Source of the DNA: Hallella seregens ATCC 51272
Lineage (GTDB): Bacteria; Bacteroidota; Bacteroidia; Bacteroidales; Bacteroidaceae
NCBI RefSeq assembly: GCF_000518545.1
Contig: NZ_JADU01000011.1
Coordinates: forward strand, 62,001 to 126,000
Length of the DNA: 64,000 bases
Reading direction: 5' to 3'
Position 1 is the stretch's first letter; each line of letters begins with the position of its first letter. A program made the translations under genes and the position numbers. Below, in pieces: positions 36,111 through 47,137 of this stretch. The notes under the pieces were generated by a model that made no database searches, was not told the origin of the DNA, and was given only the letters and a program-made list of their open reading frames with translations.

Positions 36111-37388
36111 ATGATGCGATTAGTAAAATTTGCATTGGCAGTGCTCATCTGCCCAATGCTGCTCGCCTCTTGCTCTGAAGACGAGGCTGAGAAGAAGATT
36201 GATGTGACGTTCAACGCCATTCCCAAGGTTGCAGGAGCACTGGATGTAGCGACTTTGGCAGGCACGCCCGTCAAGTTCACCGAGGTGCGCAGCCAGAACA
36301 CAAGCCAGTTCCCGCTTGATGCCAACGGAAAGGCGGTTGCCTCTCTGCCGATGGGTGTCTATAACATCGCCATAGAGAAAGACGTCACCAACGCCCAGGG
36401 CGAACATGTGGTGATCTCGCTGCGTATGGAGAATGTCAATGTAAACACTTCTGGACAGGCAATCGACGGCTATGTGAACTCGCTGCCGGCCAGTGCACTT
36501 GGCAAGGACTTCATCTTCAGCGAGGTGTTCTTCAACGGCGAGACCAACTCGGGCCGCATGATGCACCCCGACCAGTACATCGTGCTGTTCAACCCGACGG
36601 AGAACGTGCTTTATGCCGACGGCGTGAGCATTGGCGTGACCATGCACATCTCCTGGCAGAACAAGCAGCTGTGGTACGACAAATATTATCCCAACCAGGT
36701 GCCCATCGGCGGATTCATCACCGTCCCGGGCAGTGGCAAGGATCATCCCGTGCAGCCCGGCGAGAAGCTGGTAATTGCTTTCACCGCCATCAACCATTCT
36801 GAAGTGGTGAAAGGCGAGATTGCCTACGACCATGCCGTAGACTTGAGCGGCGCCGACTTCGAGTTGTACGAAGGTCCCGATTCCAAGGACGTGGACAATC
36901 CCAATGTTCCCAATGTGCTCCTCACGGAGAATGGCGACTCCTATGGATTCTTCCTCCATCCCCGCGGCTACGTGTCGCCGGTGATGTTCCGTCTGGAAAA
37001 TGGCTTGCAGTCTACCATCGACGCTTTCGTCAAGAGCCATACCACGTTGTCGAAGACTCATGTCAAGGCAACCGAGACCACTCCGGAGGGCGACATCGAC
37101 ATTCATATCCTCGCCATAGAGACGGAGAAAATCATCGATGGCATTCAGACCAGCGACGTACCGCAGGACGTAAAGACCCGCGTGGTACCGGAGATTGTGG
37201 ATCGCGGCAAGTTCCTCGTCAACGGATGTCACCGTCAGGAGCTCTGCATCCGCAAAGAAATCAAAGTGGGTGACAAGATTTTCTACAAGGACACCAACAA
37301 CAGCGATGAGGACATGCAGAACGTGAACGAGCGAAAGGCTGCCGGACTCACCCAAAACGCATTCCCCATTGGCTGGAGAAAGAAGTAA
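36111..37388 (+). CDS. DUF4876-type lipoprotein
   Basis: This 425-residue lipoprotein has the lipobox LLASC near residue 20 (SCSEDEAEKK). It matches what I recall of DUF4876: an N-terminal CarboxypepD/CNA-B-like beta domain (about 30-120) and a lamin-tail-like C-terminal part, with FSEVFFNGETNSGRMMHPDQYIVLFNP. Such proteins accompany a TonB-dependent receptor, as here, where the receptor starts 21 bases downstream. It is probably exposed in the outer membrane and may work as a substrate-capture partner, but no function has been shown for the family to my knowledge. Two ATGs (36111, 36114) are possible starts. Confidence 0.8.
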   Translation: MMRLVKFALAVLICPMLLASCSEDEAEKKIDVTFNAIPKVAGALDVATLAGTPVKFTEVRSQNTSQFPLDANGKAVASLPMGVYNIAIEKDVTNAQGEHVVISLRMENVNVNTSGQAIDGYVNSLPASALGKDFIFSEVFFNGETNSGRMMHPDQYIVLFNPTENVLYADGVSIGVTMHISWQNKQLWYDKYYPNQVPIGGFITVPGSGKDHPVQPGEKLVIAFTAINHSEVVKGEIAYDHAVDLSGADFELYEGPDSKDVDNPNVPNVLLTENGDSYGFFLHPRGYVSPVMFRLENGLQSTIDAFVKSHTTLSKTHVKATETTPEGDIDIHILAIETEKIIDGIQTSDVPQDVKTRVVPEIVDRGKFLVNGCHRQELCIRKEIKVGDKIFYKDTNNSDEDMQNVNERKAAGLTQNAFPIGWRKK

Positions 37389-37409
37389 GCCGGCAGTGGG
37401 AAACAGCAA

Positions 37410-40184
37410 ATGAACACTTTGAAAAAGAAAATTCTCCTTTTGACGCTTTCCCTGCTATGCATGGTGACCGCTGCCATGGGGCAGACCTGTACGGTAAAGG
37501 GAAAGGTCATAACCGACCACGATGGCGAGGCTGCAAGCTTCGCCATCGTCAGTATCCAGAACCAGGAGCTTCGCACCCGATCTGACGTCAACGGATACTT
37601 TGAACTCCGTAACGTCCCGGTGGGCAAGCATGTCGTCGAGGTGGAGTGCCTAGGCTATGCCAAGTTGAAGCGCCAGTTCACAGCCACAAAGGATGTCAGT
37701 CTGTCGCTCCAACTGCAAAGCAGCAGTTTCATCCTGCCGGAGTTTGAAGTGATGGCAAGGAAAAGCCGCAAGGGAAAGGTTGTTGTCGACGAGGCCGCTC
37801 TGGAGTATATCCAGCCCACCTCGCTGGCCGACGTGCTGCTGCTGTTGCCCGGCAGCGTGTATAAAGAAAACAACCTGACACAATTCTCACAGATCAGCAG
37901 CCGCCAAGTGGGCTCCGATGCCAACACCTCGCTGGGAGTGGGAATCGTCACCGATGGTGCCCCGGTCACAAACGACGGCATCCGTTCCCAGCTGGTGGGC
38001 GTCACCGAGGGCAGTGGCAGCTACGACCGTGAGGTGCGCAGCCGCACGGGCATCAACCAAGGGGCCGACATGCGAATGATTTCCACCGACCACATCCAGA
38101 GCGTAGAGTTCACGCGCGGCATCTCGTCTTCCCGCTACGGCAACCTTTCAAGTGGTATGATAAGCATCTCGTCGAAGCACGGCGTAACCCCACTGCGCGT
38201 CCGCTTGAAGACCGACCTGAAGAACAAACTCTTCTATACAGGGAAAGGCTGGCGGCTTGGAGAAAAAGCCGGTACGCTCCACGCAGGCATCGACTACCTG
38301 CGCTCCATCGATGACATCCGCGAGGAAATGGACAAGTTCTCGCGACTGACGGGACAGCTTTACTATAATAATAAGGTAAGACTCGGCAACTACAGTCTCG
38401 ACCTCGACGGGCGGCTGAGCCAGACCGTTACCGCCAGCAAGATGAAAAAAGACGAGCTGACCTATGAGTATGACGAGTCCTACAAGGCCGACTACAGCCG
38501 CACGGCCCTGATGATGAAAGGAATGCTCACACTCGGCAAGGCGTGGCTGAACCAACTGGAACTGGTCATGTCTGCCGACTATACCCGCGACAAAATAAGC
38601 CGCCACCGCATGGTCATATCGGGTTCAGGCCCGCTGAACACGCCGCTGGCATACGAGGAGGGTGAGCACGAAGGTATTTACCTGCCACGCAAATACTACA
38701 GCGACTTCTATATCGACAACCAGCCTGTAAACATCTATGCCCAGCTAAATGCCGTATCACGCATTCAGCTGCTGAAGAATACGATGCTCAATCTGCAATA
38801 CGGGGCAGAATATACCAACGTGAAAAACCACGGAGCGGGTGCCGTCATCAAAGACGAGACACGTCCGCCGTTCCCCTACGACAACTCGTATATGCGCCCG
38901 AGACCAAACTGGGCAGTGCCTGCCTTGGGAAATGGAGCGGCTTATGCCCAGGCCGACTTTATTTACGATGACAATAATAAAAATATCCTGCAACTCTCCA
39001 TCGGAGGCCGCGCTTCCATGCTGATGAACCTGCCCCACGATTACTATCTGCATGGCTATGTGTTGACAGACCCGCGCCTGAATCTCTCGTACACCATAGG
39101 CAAAACGTTTAAGAACACCTTCCGCATAGGCTATGGCGAGGAAAGCAAGACGCCTACGCTTGACTATCTCTATCCCGAGAAGCTCTACAAGGACTTCTAC
39201 ATGCTCAACGCCTATACCGTCGATCCCCAATACCGCCACCTCATCACATACACCAATGTCTACGACGTGGCCAATCGCGACCTGCGTGTCAACAAGAATC
39301 GAAAGATGGAGGCCGGATGGGACATAGATTATCATGGCTTCAGCCTCTCGCTGACGGCTTTCTACGAAAAGTCGGACGCGGGCTTTGAGTACTTCACAGA
39401 GTACCACCCGCTGACCTACGACCTCTACACCACATTGAAGCCCGGCGTGAGCATCGAGGGGCGCATCCCCCAGAAAAGCGATTATATACAAGAACAGTAC
39501 AGCATTTTCACCACGTCGCAACAGGTCAGGAACTCCAGCAAGGTCATCAAACGGGGAATAGAATACCGCCTGATACTGCCGAAGATCAAGCCGCTGCTCA
39601 CGACAATAGAGATTAACGGCGCTTACTATCAGACCGACTACGCCTCGTCGCTGCCGCTCTACTATTACCCTGCCGTGAAGATTGGCGGCAAGGAATATCC
39701 TTACGTCTGCATCTACGACAACGGCGCCAAGAACCAGTACCACCGTCTGAACTCCAACATCTGGCTCAACACGCATATTCCGAAGTTCAAGCTGTTTCTG
39801 ACGAATTTCTTCCAAGTCGTGTGGCTCAACACCTCGCAGTATAAGGATAACCACGACTACATTCCCACGGAATACATCGACATGCAGGGAAACCGGCTGC
39901 CGGTAGACGAATCGGTCCGGGCGCGCATCGCTGCCGACGACGGAACGTTCCGCTATTTCCGACGCACAATCCTGCCCGTGAAATATGCCCGTAACGAAAA
40001 GCCCATATCCCTTCTCTGGAATATCAAGGCTACCAAAGAGTTCAACAAAGGCACCAAGTTGTCGTTCTTCGTCAACGGTCTGCTCGATGTCAGCCCCAAG
40101 TATCTCTCGGGCAGCAAGATTACCCAGCGCGAGTGGCACGACCCTTATTTCGGGCTCGAACTATACTTTAATTTCAATTTATGA
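37410..40184 (+). CDS. TonB-dependent receptor of the DUF4876 operon
   Basis: This 924-residue receptor has a signal peptide ending AAMGQT, a carboxypeptidase-regulatory-like domain (about 25-110, GKVITDHDGEAASFAIVSIQ), and a plug (about 120-265) with SLADVLLLLPGS, GVGIVTDGAPVTND and VEFTRGISSSRYGNLSSGMI. The barrel runs to the C-terminus ...FNFNL. The plug is not of SusC type. Its stop overlaps the start of the next gene (ATGA). With the upstream HMA and DUF4876 proteins, uptake or sensing of a metal complex is the best guess. Confidence 0.9.
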   Translation: MNTLKKKILLLTLSLLCMVTAAMGQTCTVKGKVITDHDGEAASFAIVSIQNQELRTRSDVNGYFELRNVPVGKHVVEVECLGYAKLKRQFTATKDVSLSLQLQSSSFILPEFEVMARKSRKGKVVVDEAALEYIQPTSLADVLLLLPGSVYKENNLTQFSQISSRQVGSDANTSLGVGIVTDGAPVTNDGIRSQLVGVTEGSGSYDREVRSRTGINQGADMRMISTDHIQSVEFTRGISSSRYGNLSSGMISISSKHGVTPLRVRLKTDLKNKLFYTGKGWRLGEKAGTLHAGIDYLRSIDDIREEMDKFSRLTGQLYYNNKVRLGNYSLDLDGRLSQTVTASKMKKDELTYEYDESYKADYSRTALMMKGMLTLGKAWLNQLELVMSADYTRDKISRHRMVISGSGPLNTPLAYEEGEHEGIYLPRKYYSDFYIDNQPVNIYAQLNAVSRIQLLKNTMLNLQYGAEYTNVKNHGAGAVIKDETRPPFPYDNSYMRPRPNWAVPALGNGAAYAQADFIYDDNNKNILQLSIGGRASMLMNLPHDYYLHGYVLTDPRLNLSYTIGKTFKNTFRIGYGEESKTPTLDYLYPEKLYKDFYMLNAYTVDPQYRHLITYTNVYDVANRDLRVNKNRKMEAGWDIDYHGFSLSLTAFYEKSDAGFEYFTEYHPLTYDLYTTLKPGVSIEGRIPQKSDYIQEQYSIFTTSQQVRNSSKVIKRGIEYRLILPKIKPLLTTIEINGAYYQTDYASSLPLYYYPAVKIGGKEYPYVCIYDNGAKNQYHRLNSNIWLNTHIPKFKLFLTNFFQVVWLNTSQYKDNHDYIPTEYIDMQGNRLPVDESVRARIAADDGTFRYFRRTILPVKYARNEKPISLLWNIKATKEFNKGTKLSFFVNGLLDVSPKYLSGSKITQREWHDPYFGLELYFNFNL

Positions 40185-41848
40185 TACGCAACATACGAAT
40201 ATACCTCCTCGCCTCTGTCTTGCTTGTCGGCCATCAACTTTATTCCCAAAGACTGCCCGACCGGGTGAACTACAGTCTGTCACCATCCGAAGACCGCTGG
40301 CTGTCCACCCATTCCGACTTCACGCTGACCGCTGCCAAGACAATCTACGCAAATCCGGCTTTCACGCAATGGCACAAACAGAGTGACACCACTTTGTTCC
40401 GGCGCTCGGCCATTGTTTACACAGGATTGGCAGGTGCCGACACCAAGGGCGACTTCATTCCTTACGAGGGCAACGGCAGCACAGACTACCGCGTAGGAGC
40501 CTACGGCGAATACACCTTACCCCGAAGCGGAACCCTGTCGGGCCGCATCCAATACGCCCAAGGCAAGCATCGCAACATCGGCTGGAGCGCCATGCGGCTG
40601 CCAGAACTCTATTTCCCATATATATCTACCGATTCCTGCGGCGGAGACTTTAAGTTTGACACTTACTTTGCAGAAGGCAACTACGCATTCACGCTCGGCA
40701 AATGGACTTTAGGCGCAAAAGCCTCCTTTTACGGTGAGCAGGCTTATCGGCTGACCGATCCGCGCGCCTTGAACAACACCACATGGCTGCGCTTCAACGC
40801 CGGCGTGGCACGACAAATTGGGCGCAATCTGTTGTTGTTCGATGCCGGATATGGCCGCAACAAGCAGCACATGCAACTGCGCTACTGGCGTCCGGGACAG
40901 CAGGACCGTTTCTTCGTCTGCTACGGTTTCGGGCTTTACGACACCCGCCAGAGTGGAGTATCTTTCGGAAAATCACGCATGTACTACATCGACGAGCTGA
41001 ACACGCGGGTGCAATACCTCTCATCCCAGGCCCACCCCCTCCGCGTGCATGCCGCGCTGGGCTATTCCTTCGACCACATGAAGACGGAAGAGAGCGACAT
41101 CTACAACCTCTACGAGTCGCGTAGCCACCAGCTCTCGCCACTCATCCGTCTGATATTTGACCATCAAAACGACTGGCAATTTGAACTGGCCGCCGCGGGC
41201 GACATCACGATGCGCAAAGGCTATGAGAACATCATTGAGGAATATCTGATTGACAAGGAAAACAACATTTATGATTTCCGCACCATCGATACCCGCCAAA
41301 ACTACGTCCGCAACACCAGCCGGCTTTCTTCCGCACTGAAAGCGTCCAGACGGATGGGCCGTGTTGAACTTAGCCTACAGGGAGGTGCAGCAACCGAAAG
41401 TTATGTGGAGAAATACAAGGCCGACAACCACCATATCCGCGTTTGCACCCTGACACCCCATGTCAAGCTGGGCATCGACTGGCAGGGAACCAAGGACGAC
41501 ATCGCCCTGAGCATGCTGTATGCCCGCCAACACGTAGCCGACAATGACTACAACGTGTCTTTTCAGAACCAACAGATTGCCCATCTTGACTTTCAGCATG
41601 CCTTTGCCCCCTATGCTTTCCGCTGTGCCGAACTCGACAAGGTGACGGCAAGCGTCACTTGGCAGCACCGGATGAAAAAGATGGACGTTGGTCTGAATGC
41701 CAAGCTCTATTTGGCCAATGGCAGACGGAAAGACGATGTGTCCTACAGCGAAGCCATCGGTTTTCCCTCTACGGCTCCGATGATTCGCGCAACGCCTGAC
41801 AAGCATCAGGAACATTGGGCATCCCTAACGGCATTCGTTTCTTTTTGA
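40181..41848 (+). CDS. DUF6850-like outer membrane beta-barrel protein
   Basis: This 555-residue protein has a signal peptide (ends near LYSQRLPD) and a pattern of alternating beta-strands ending WASLTAFVSF with terminal Phe, fitting an outer membrane barrel. I assign DUF6850 by recall of the family that follows DUF4876 and a TonB receptor; without a profile search this is moderate. It overlaps the receptor gene by 4 bases (ATGA), showing tight translational coupling. It is the last gene of the four-gene operon. Role unknown. Confidence 0.7.
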   Translation: MIRNIRIYLLASVLLVGHQLYSQRLPDRVNYSLSPSEDRWLSTHSDFTLTAAKTIYANPAFTQWHKQSDTTLFRRSAIVYTGLAGADTKGDFIPYEGNGSTDYRVGAYGEYTLPRSGTLSGRIQYAQGKHRNIGWSAMRLPELYFPYISTDSCGGDFKFDTYFAEGNYAFTLGKWTLGAKASFYGEQAYRLTDPRALNNTTWLRFNAGVARQIGRNLLLFDAGYGRNKQHMQLRYWRPGQQDRFFVCYGFGLYDTRQSGVSFGKSRMYYIDELNTRVQYLSSQAHPLRVHAALGYSFDHMKTEESDIYNLYESRSHQLSPLIRLIFDHQNDWQFELAAAGDITMRKGYENIIEEYLIDKENNIYDFRTIDTRQNYVRNTSRLSSALKASRRMGRVELSLQGGAATESYVEKYKADNHHIRVCTLTPHVKLGIDWQGTKDDIALSMLYARQHVADNDYNVSFQNQQIAHLDFQHAFAPYAFRCAELDKVTASVTWQHRMKKMDVGLNAKLYLANGRRKDDVSYSEAIGFPSTAPMIRATPDKHQEHWASLTAFVSF

Positions 41849-41968
41849 TTGTCTCCAGGTTTCTTGCTGTTTAGCCCGGCATCCATGGAAAATTCTTTCC
41901 TCTACCATTTATGAGTCAATCACAGTTGTTATAAAAACATACACATGCTTAAAAAACTCATACAGAGT

Positions 41969-42319
41969 CTATTTATTCCGAGAATCATTCTCGAAAGTTA
42001 TCATCGGACAGGAATAAAGAGCCAACGAACCTTTGATGCCATAATTGCTGCGTGGCGTGCAAAGCTCCAAGAAATCCTGTTTTACGTAGATACACATTGC
42101 ATCCAAATCGACAGAACACTGCGTATTCTCCATCAATTGCTGAAGCCCGATAATCACCATCTCGCCCGCTTTCAATGAGAACATATGATTATTGTCGATG
42201 CGGTCGAGCGTTTGCAGATTCATGCTTTCAACCTCCCTTATTTCCTTTTTAGCCGGTGTACAGGCACTTGCGCCCAGCGCACCCAGCAGAATCAATGCAA
42301 GCGATAAAATCTTTTTCAT
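41969..42319 (-). CDS. Small lipoprotein of unknown function
   Basis: This 116-residue protein has a signal sequence with the lipobox ASAC (LGALGASACTPAKK). The mature part has a few cysteines (MENTQCSVDLDAMC, ELCTPRSN) that could form disulfides. I recognise no domain. A -7 box lies upstream. It is convergent with the DUF6850-like gene and probably stands alone. Confidence 0.65.
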   Translation of the reverse strand: MKKILSLALILLGALGASACTPAKKEIREVESMNLQTLDRIDNNHMFSLKAGEMVIIGLQQLMENTQCSVDLDAMCIYVKQDFLELCTPRSNYGIKGSLALYSCPMITFENDSRNK

Positions 42320-42345
42320 ACGGCTTCGTCTTTTGTTTGTCCATG

Positions 42346-42353
42346 CAAAGATA
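42346..42353 (-). promoter_or_regulatory. -7 box of the small lipoprotein gene
   Basis: TATCTTTG on the minus strand lies 26 bases before the ATG and matches TAnnTTTG. No TTG at the standard distance. Confidence 0.4.
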
Positions 42354-42486
42354 CGGAGAACTAACGGAACCGGCCTTACACAAAAGTCGGTTTTCCTTTC
42401 ATTTTTCGGCAGAAAGCATCAAGGCAAACCGTCTGAAACATCACCAACCGATGCTTGCGCCTTGAAGATATGCCTTGCAACGCATT

Positions 42487-42574
42487 GTTACCAAAGCGTG
42501 GTAACAGGATTACCAGCCTGCGGTAATGCCATTACCGGCATGTGGTAATGCTATTACCAATGTGCGGTAACGCC
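42487..42574. repeat. Four 22-bp units, each a dyad (array C)
   Basis: Units at 42487, 42509, 42531 and 42553 are exactly 22 bases apart. Each is RTTACC, seven bases, GGTAAY, then a 3-base spacer (AGG, GCC, GCT, GCC), so every unit is its own inverted repeat. The four stems are perfect while the seven central bases vary (AAAGCGT, AGCCTGC, GGCATGT, AATGTGC). The array begins 7 bases beyond the stop codon of the minus-strand gene at 42582. Confidence 0.9.
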
Positions 42575-42581
42575 TTGGTCG

Positions 42582-43016
42582 TCAGTCGTTGTAGAAGCGG
42601 AAACGTTCTTCGTAGGCATCAAAGACCACTTCTTCGGTGTAGCCGTAACCGCGAAACAATTCGGCTATCCACGCTTGCTGCTCGGGGGAGAGAGCGCGGT
42701 GGCCATGCAAGTAGCGGTAGTAGGTGCCGTTGCCGCCAAGATAGGCCGTCAGCTCCGCACGCATTTGGGGGGCATGCCGCTGCTTCACCTCCCTGAATAT
42801 ACGGCTGAAGCCCACGGCAACCCGCATGGTCTCTATCTTTCTGAACATCGGACACACGGGGCCTTTCAGCACAGACGGGGTGACGGAGAGGGTCTGTTGC
42901 AGGTCGGCGGGAATGGCAAGACCGGCTCGATAGCGTAGGCATTCGCCCTTGCGCACACATTCTTTCAGGAAGCACAGCGGCCATCCTGTTGGTATTTGTT
43001 GGTAAGTCAGTTCCAT
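42582..43016 (-). CDS. Small cytosolic protein, possibly DUF6078 family
   Basis: This 144-residue protein lacks a signal peptide. The ATG giving MELTYQQIPTGWPLCF was chosen, since the longer frame upstream is antisense-like to the hydrolase remnant. Its N-terminal cysteines (CFLKECVRKGECLRY, then GPVCPMF) suggest a metal site. It resembles a Bacteroidota family I recall as DUF6078, but I am not certain. The C-terminal half (LGGNGTYYRYLHGHRALSPEQQAWI) is helical and HTH-like in pattern. No clear partner genes. Confidence 0.6.
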   Translation of the reverse strand: MELTYQQIPTGWPLCFLKECVRKGECLRYRAGLAIPADLQQTLSVTPSVLKGPVCPMFRKIETMRVAVGFSRIFREVKQRHAPQMRAELTAYLGGNGTYYRYLHGHRALSPEQQAWIAELFRGYGYTEEVVFDAYEERFRFYND

Positions 43017-43147
43017 ATTTCCAGTGATTTTAGTCACAAAGTTACACATTATTTTATTATATTGCAAGCCCAATGTGTTTCGTCGAAACTCGTGTCGTCC
43101 TTTCATTTTCTGAAAAATTGGCCCGAACAGTGGAGTTTTGTGTAAAA

Positions 43148-44635
<1,488 letters not shown>

Positions 44636-44662
44636 CAATAACCCTCAAAAATAAGAAAAACA

Positions 44663-45321
44663 ATGAAGATAAAAAACTCTTTGGCAGCTGTCATGCTGCT
44701 CTTCTCGGCAAGTGCAATGGCACAACAACCACTCTCGATAGCCCGTCAGGGACACTTCTCTGTCGGCGGCAAGACCCTGCAACGCGAGGGAAGCTACGAC
44801 AACTCCAAGTTTGTGGGCTGGGCCACGCAAGTGGAAACGGGACAGAGTGCACGCGTAAACCATGCTTTCGTGGATTACCAGATACCGGCAGATGCCAAAC
44901 AGTTGCCGCTGGTATTTGTTCATGGATTCCCGTCGCCGCCTACGAGCCGGGCGTGTATGTATTCCCCGAGGGGGAAGTACCGGCAAAGATAGACGGGCTG
45001 ACGGGTGGCTGCGAGGGCATTCCCGTGCCGGCGGAACAGTTCAAACGGCTCACGCAAATACCCGTCGTGATGTATTTCGGCGACTACATCCCCGAAACGC
45101 CAAGCAAGAATCTCGGTGACGAAAACTGGCGCGTGCGACTGCAAATGGGCCGCAAGTTCGTCGATTGCATCAATCGTCATGGCGGCAATGCCACGCTCGT
45201 GGAGCTGCCCAAGCTCGGTATACGCGGCAACACGCACTTCCTGATGTAAGACTTCAACAATAACGTGCTGGCCGACCTGTTTGCAAATTGGCTGCAACAA
45301 AACCACTTGGATGCAAAATAA
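44663..45321 (+). pseudogene. Internally deleted, frameshifted alpha/beta hydrolase
   Basis: The N-terminal piece (44663 to about 44930) has a signal peptide (ASAMAQQP), GHFSVGGKTLQREG and LPLVFVHGF, the usual start of a family of secreted alpha/beta hydrolases. The sequence then jumps, with a frame change, to YEPGVYVFPEGEVPAKIDGL and continues to the C-terminal region (IPVVMYFGDYIPE, LVELPKLGIRGNTHFL). About 130 residues with the nucleophile elbow are missing. In addition a TAA at 45247-45249 interrupts the tail, whose frame continues as DFNNNVLADLFANWLQQ to a stop at 45321. Two independent lesions make it a pseudogene. Confidence 0.82.
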
Positions 45322-45466
45322 ACCCGTTTGTTAGAATGATAAGAAACAGGATAGTCATTTTCTCCCAGACTCTGCTGATACGCAGATTTTCCTATGTAAG
45401 ACATGGTCAGGAGAAGCAGATTGATGAAAAACGCTCTAAAGTTCATATACTTTTTAATTTCTACCT

Positions 45467-46783
45467 TTAATGAACCGGTGCCTTGAATACATACAACGCA
45501 TCTATTCTTACACGGCAATCGTCAGAACCGTAATTGTTCTTACGCTTGTCCGACCATTTAGGACGGTCGCCTGTTACTTTTACGGTGATGCGGTAGCAGC
45601 CATAGAGCAGTACGGGCGTGAGGAGACGGATACCCTCACTGGGCACAAGACTGTAGCAGTCGACCAGCGAGGAGAACACCGTCTTACCTCGTCTGTCGTT
45701 CACGGTAACCAGGGCATAGCCGCCGTGACGGTCGGTTTTGCCTGTGATAGCAGCCTGGCAACCTCTGAACTGTATACTCACCGATTCACCCGGCTTGTTG
45801 GAGTCAAACCCCATTGACAACTGCTTGCCACCACACAGCATGTCGATGGCCTTGAGAGTATGCGGATTCCATGTCTCCCAATATTGTGGGATAGACAGGC
45901 TGTCTCCATCTATTTGCATAGGCAACCATACATAGGATGCACATGATGCCTGATGGGGATAGCTCCATCGATCGCCCATATACATTGGTGTACCATCGGG
46001 CAGTATCAGCACGCATGTCGTCTGCGAATTCCATGTAAGCGTGCCTTTAGGGCTAAACGTGCCATGCTTCATCCAGGGACCGGCGATATTGGTGGCCGTA
46101 AAATAATAGTTGTCGTTGCGCTCCCAGCTCGTCAGGTTCGACGTGAGCAGATAATAGATGCCGTCTTTCTTGAACATCGCGGGCGACTCACCTATGTCCA
46201 TCACATCGGCAATCATCGTGTCCACGCTCAGATAGTCATCGCTGAGTCTATAAATGGGACCATGATGGCATAGCAAATAGCCGCGGCCATCGGTGTCCTG
46301 AAAGACGCCAATATCCCATTTACGAATAGGCTTGCCCTTGTATTGCAGCGTGCCGCGAAGCCGGTAGTCACCGTCAATGGTAACGCAGGTGGCCACCACC
46401 GTGTGCGGATCCGTATACTTCATGTCGTCGGCATGGGCAAAGAGCACATACTCTCCCGTCTTGGGGCACCGCATCACTTTCGGCCGTTCGCCCACACGTT
46501 GCGGCCCCAAGATACCATCCTTCTGTACGGGCAGCACCACGCGCTCGAAAATCCAGTGGACAAGGTCGTCGGAAGAATAGCAACCGAACCCAGGGAAGAC
46601 ATTGGTCGTGTCGCTTTTATATTCGCCGAAAAGCCACCAGCGACCGCCATCACGAATGATGCCCGCACCGTGGGCGTTGACAGTATTGCCATTCTGGTCG
46701 AACCATGGCACGCCGTTGACTATGGTTTGCCCAAATCCATGCAAACAGAGTAAAGTGAATACTAAAAGAACAAGTGACTTCAT
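45467..46783 (-). CDS. Secreted GH43-type enzyme, exo-beta-1,3-galactanase-like
   Basis: This 438-residue protein has a signal peptide (ends HGFGQT), a five-bladed GH43 domain (about 25-310) and a C-terminal beta-sandwich (about 315-438). NAHGAGIIRDGGRWWLFGEYKSD, GPQRVGERPKVMRC and DIGESPAMFKKDGIYYLLTS resemble the subfamily 24/34 enzymes that release galactose from beta-1,3-galactan. These lack the usual GH43 base Asp and use a Gln; WNSQTTCVLI here has a Gln at the comparable place, and Glu in DIGESP is the candidate acid. The substrate call is inference. It is downstream of a SusD remnant on the same strand. Confidence 0.8.
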   Translation of the reverse strand: MKSLVLLVFTLLCLHGFGQTIVNGVPWFDQNGNTVNAHGAGIIRDGGRWWLFGEYKSDTTNVFPGFGCYSSDDLVHWIFERVVLPVQKDGILGPQRVGERPKVMRCPKTGEYVLFAHADDMKYTDPHTVVATCVTIDGDYRLRGTLQYKGKPIRKWDIGVFQDTDGRGYLLCHHGPIYRLSDDYLSVDTMIADVMDIGESPAMFKKDGIYYLLTSNLTSWERNDNYYFTATNIAGPWMKHGTFSPKGTLTWNSQTTCVLILPDGTPMYMGDRWSYPHQASCASYVWLPMQIDGDSLSIPQYWETWNPHTLKAIDMLCGGKQLSMGFDSNKPGESVSIQFRGCQAAITGKTDRHGGYALVTVNDRRGKTVFSSLVDCYSLVPSEGIRLLTPVLLYGCYRITVKVTGDRPKWSDKRKNNYGSDDCRVRIDALYVFKAPVH

Positions 46784-46800
46784 ACTGATGTCTTTACATT

Positions 46801-46828
46801 AAGGGAGAAGCGCATCACGCGTCTCCCT
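46801..46828. other. Hairpin downstream of the SusD remnant
   Basis: AAGGGAGA at 46801-46808 pairs with TCTCCCTT at 46821-46828, with an additional GCG/CGC pairing inside. A T-rich run follows only on the plus strand, where no gene reads through, so termination of the minus-strand transcript is uncertain. Confidence 0.35.
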
Positions 46829-46882
46829 TTCTTTAAAAACTTACTATAAACCTAATTATTAGCAGGAATACATCTTACTGTA

Positions 46883-47137
46883 TCAATAGTTTGCGTTCTG
46901 TGGGAAATAACCTGTCGTTTGGTCGATAATCGACTGTGGAATTGGTCTGACGAGGATATGGTCGTCCATGCTCCCCTTGCTTGACGTAAGATTGTTGTAT
47001 TTCTTCGTGCGCTCTATGAGTTTGCCTGTACGTTTAAGATCCATCCATCGGTTGTACTCGCCTGCCATCTCGCGGGCTCTTTCATCGAGAATGAAGTCGA
47101 TGTCAATATCAGCTGGGGCAACGTCCATCTCTGCCTT
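46883..47137 (-). pseudogene. C-terminal remnant of a susD gene
   Basis: About 85 residues match the end of SusD-like proteins: DFILDERAREMAGEYNRWMDLKRTGKL, then DDHILVRPIPQSIID and TGYFPQNANY. The frame continues upstream for about 40 residues that have no SusD character. The N-terminal ~450 residues, the lipobox and the partner susC are missing. The remnant lies between a GH43 gene and the divergent HTCS, so an older SusCD locus was probably deleted here. Confidence 0.85.

Noticed and set aside
42487-42574. CRISPR array
   Set aside because: Units are 22 bases with 3-base spacers and variable loops; there are no spacer-length unique segments and no cas genes.
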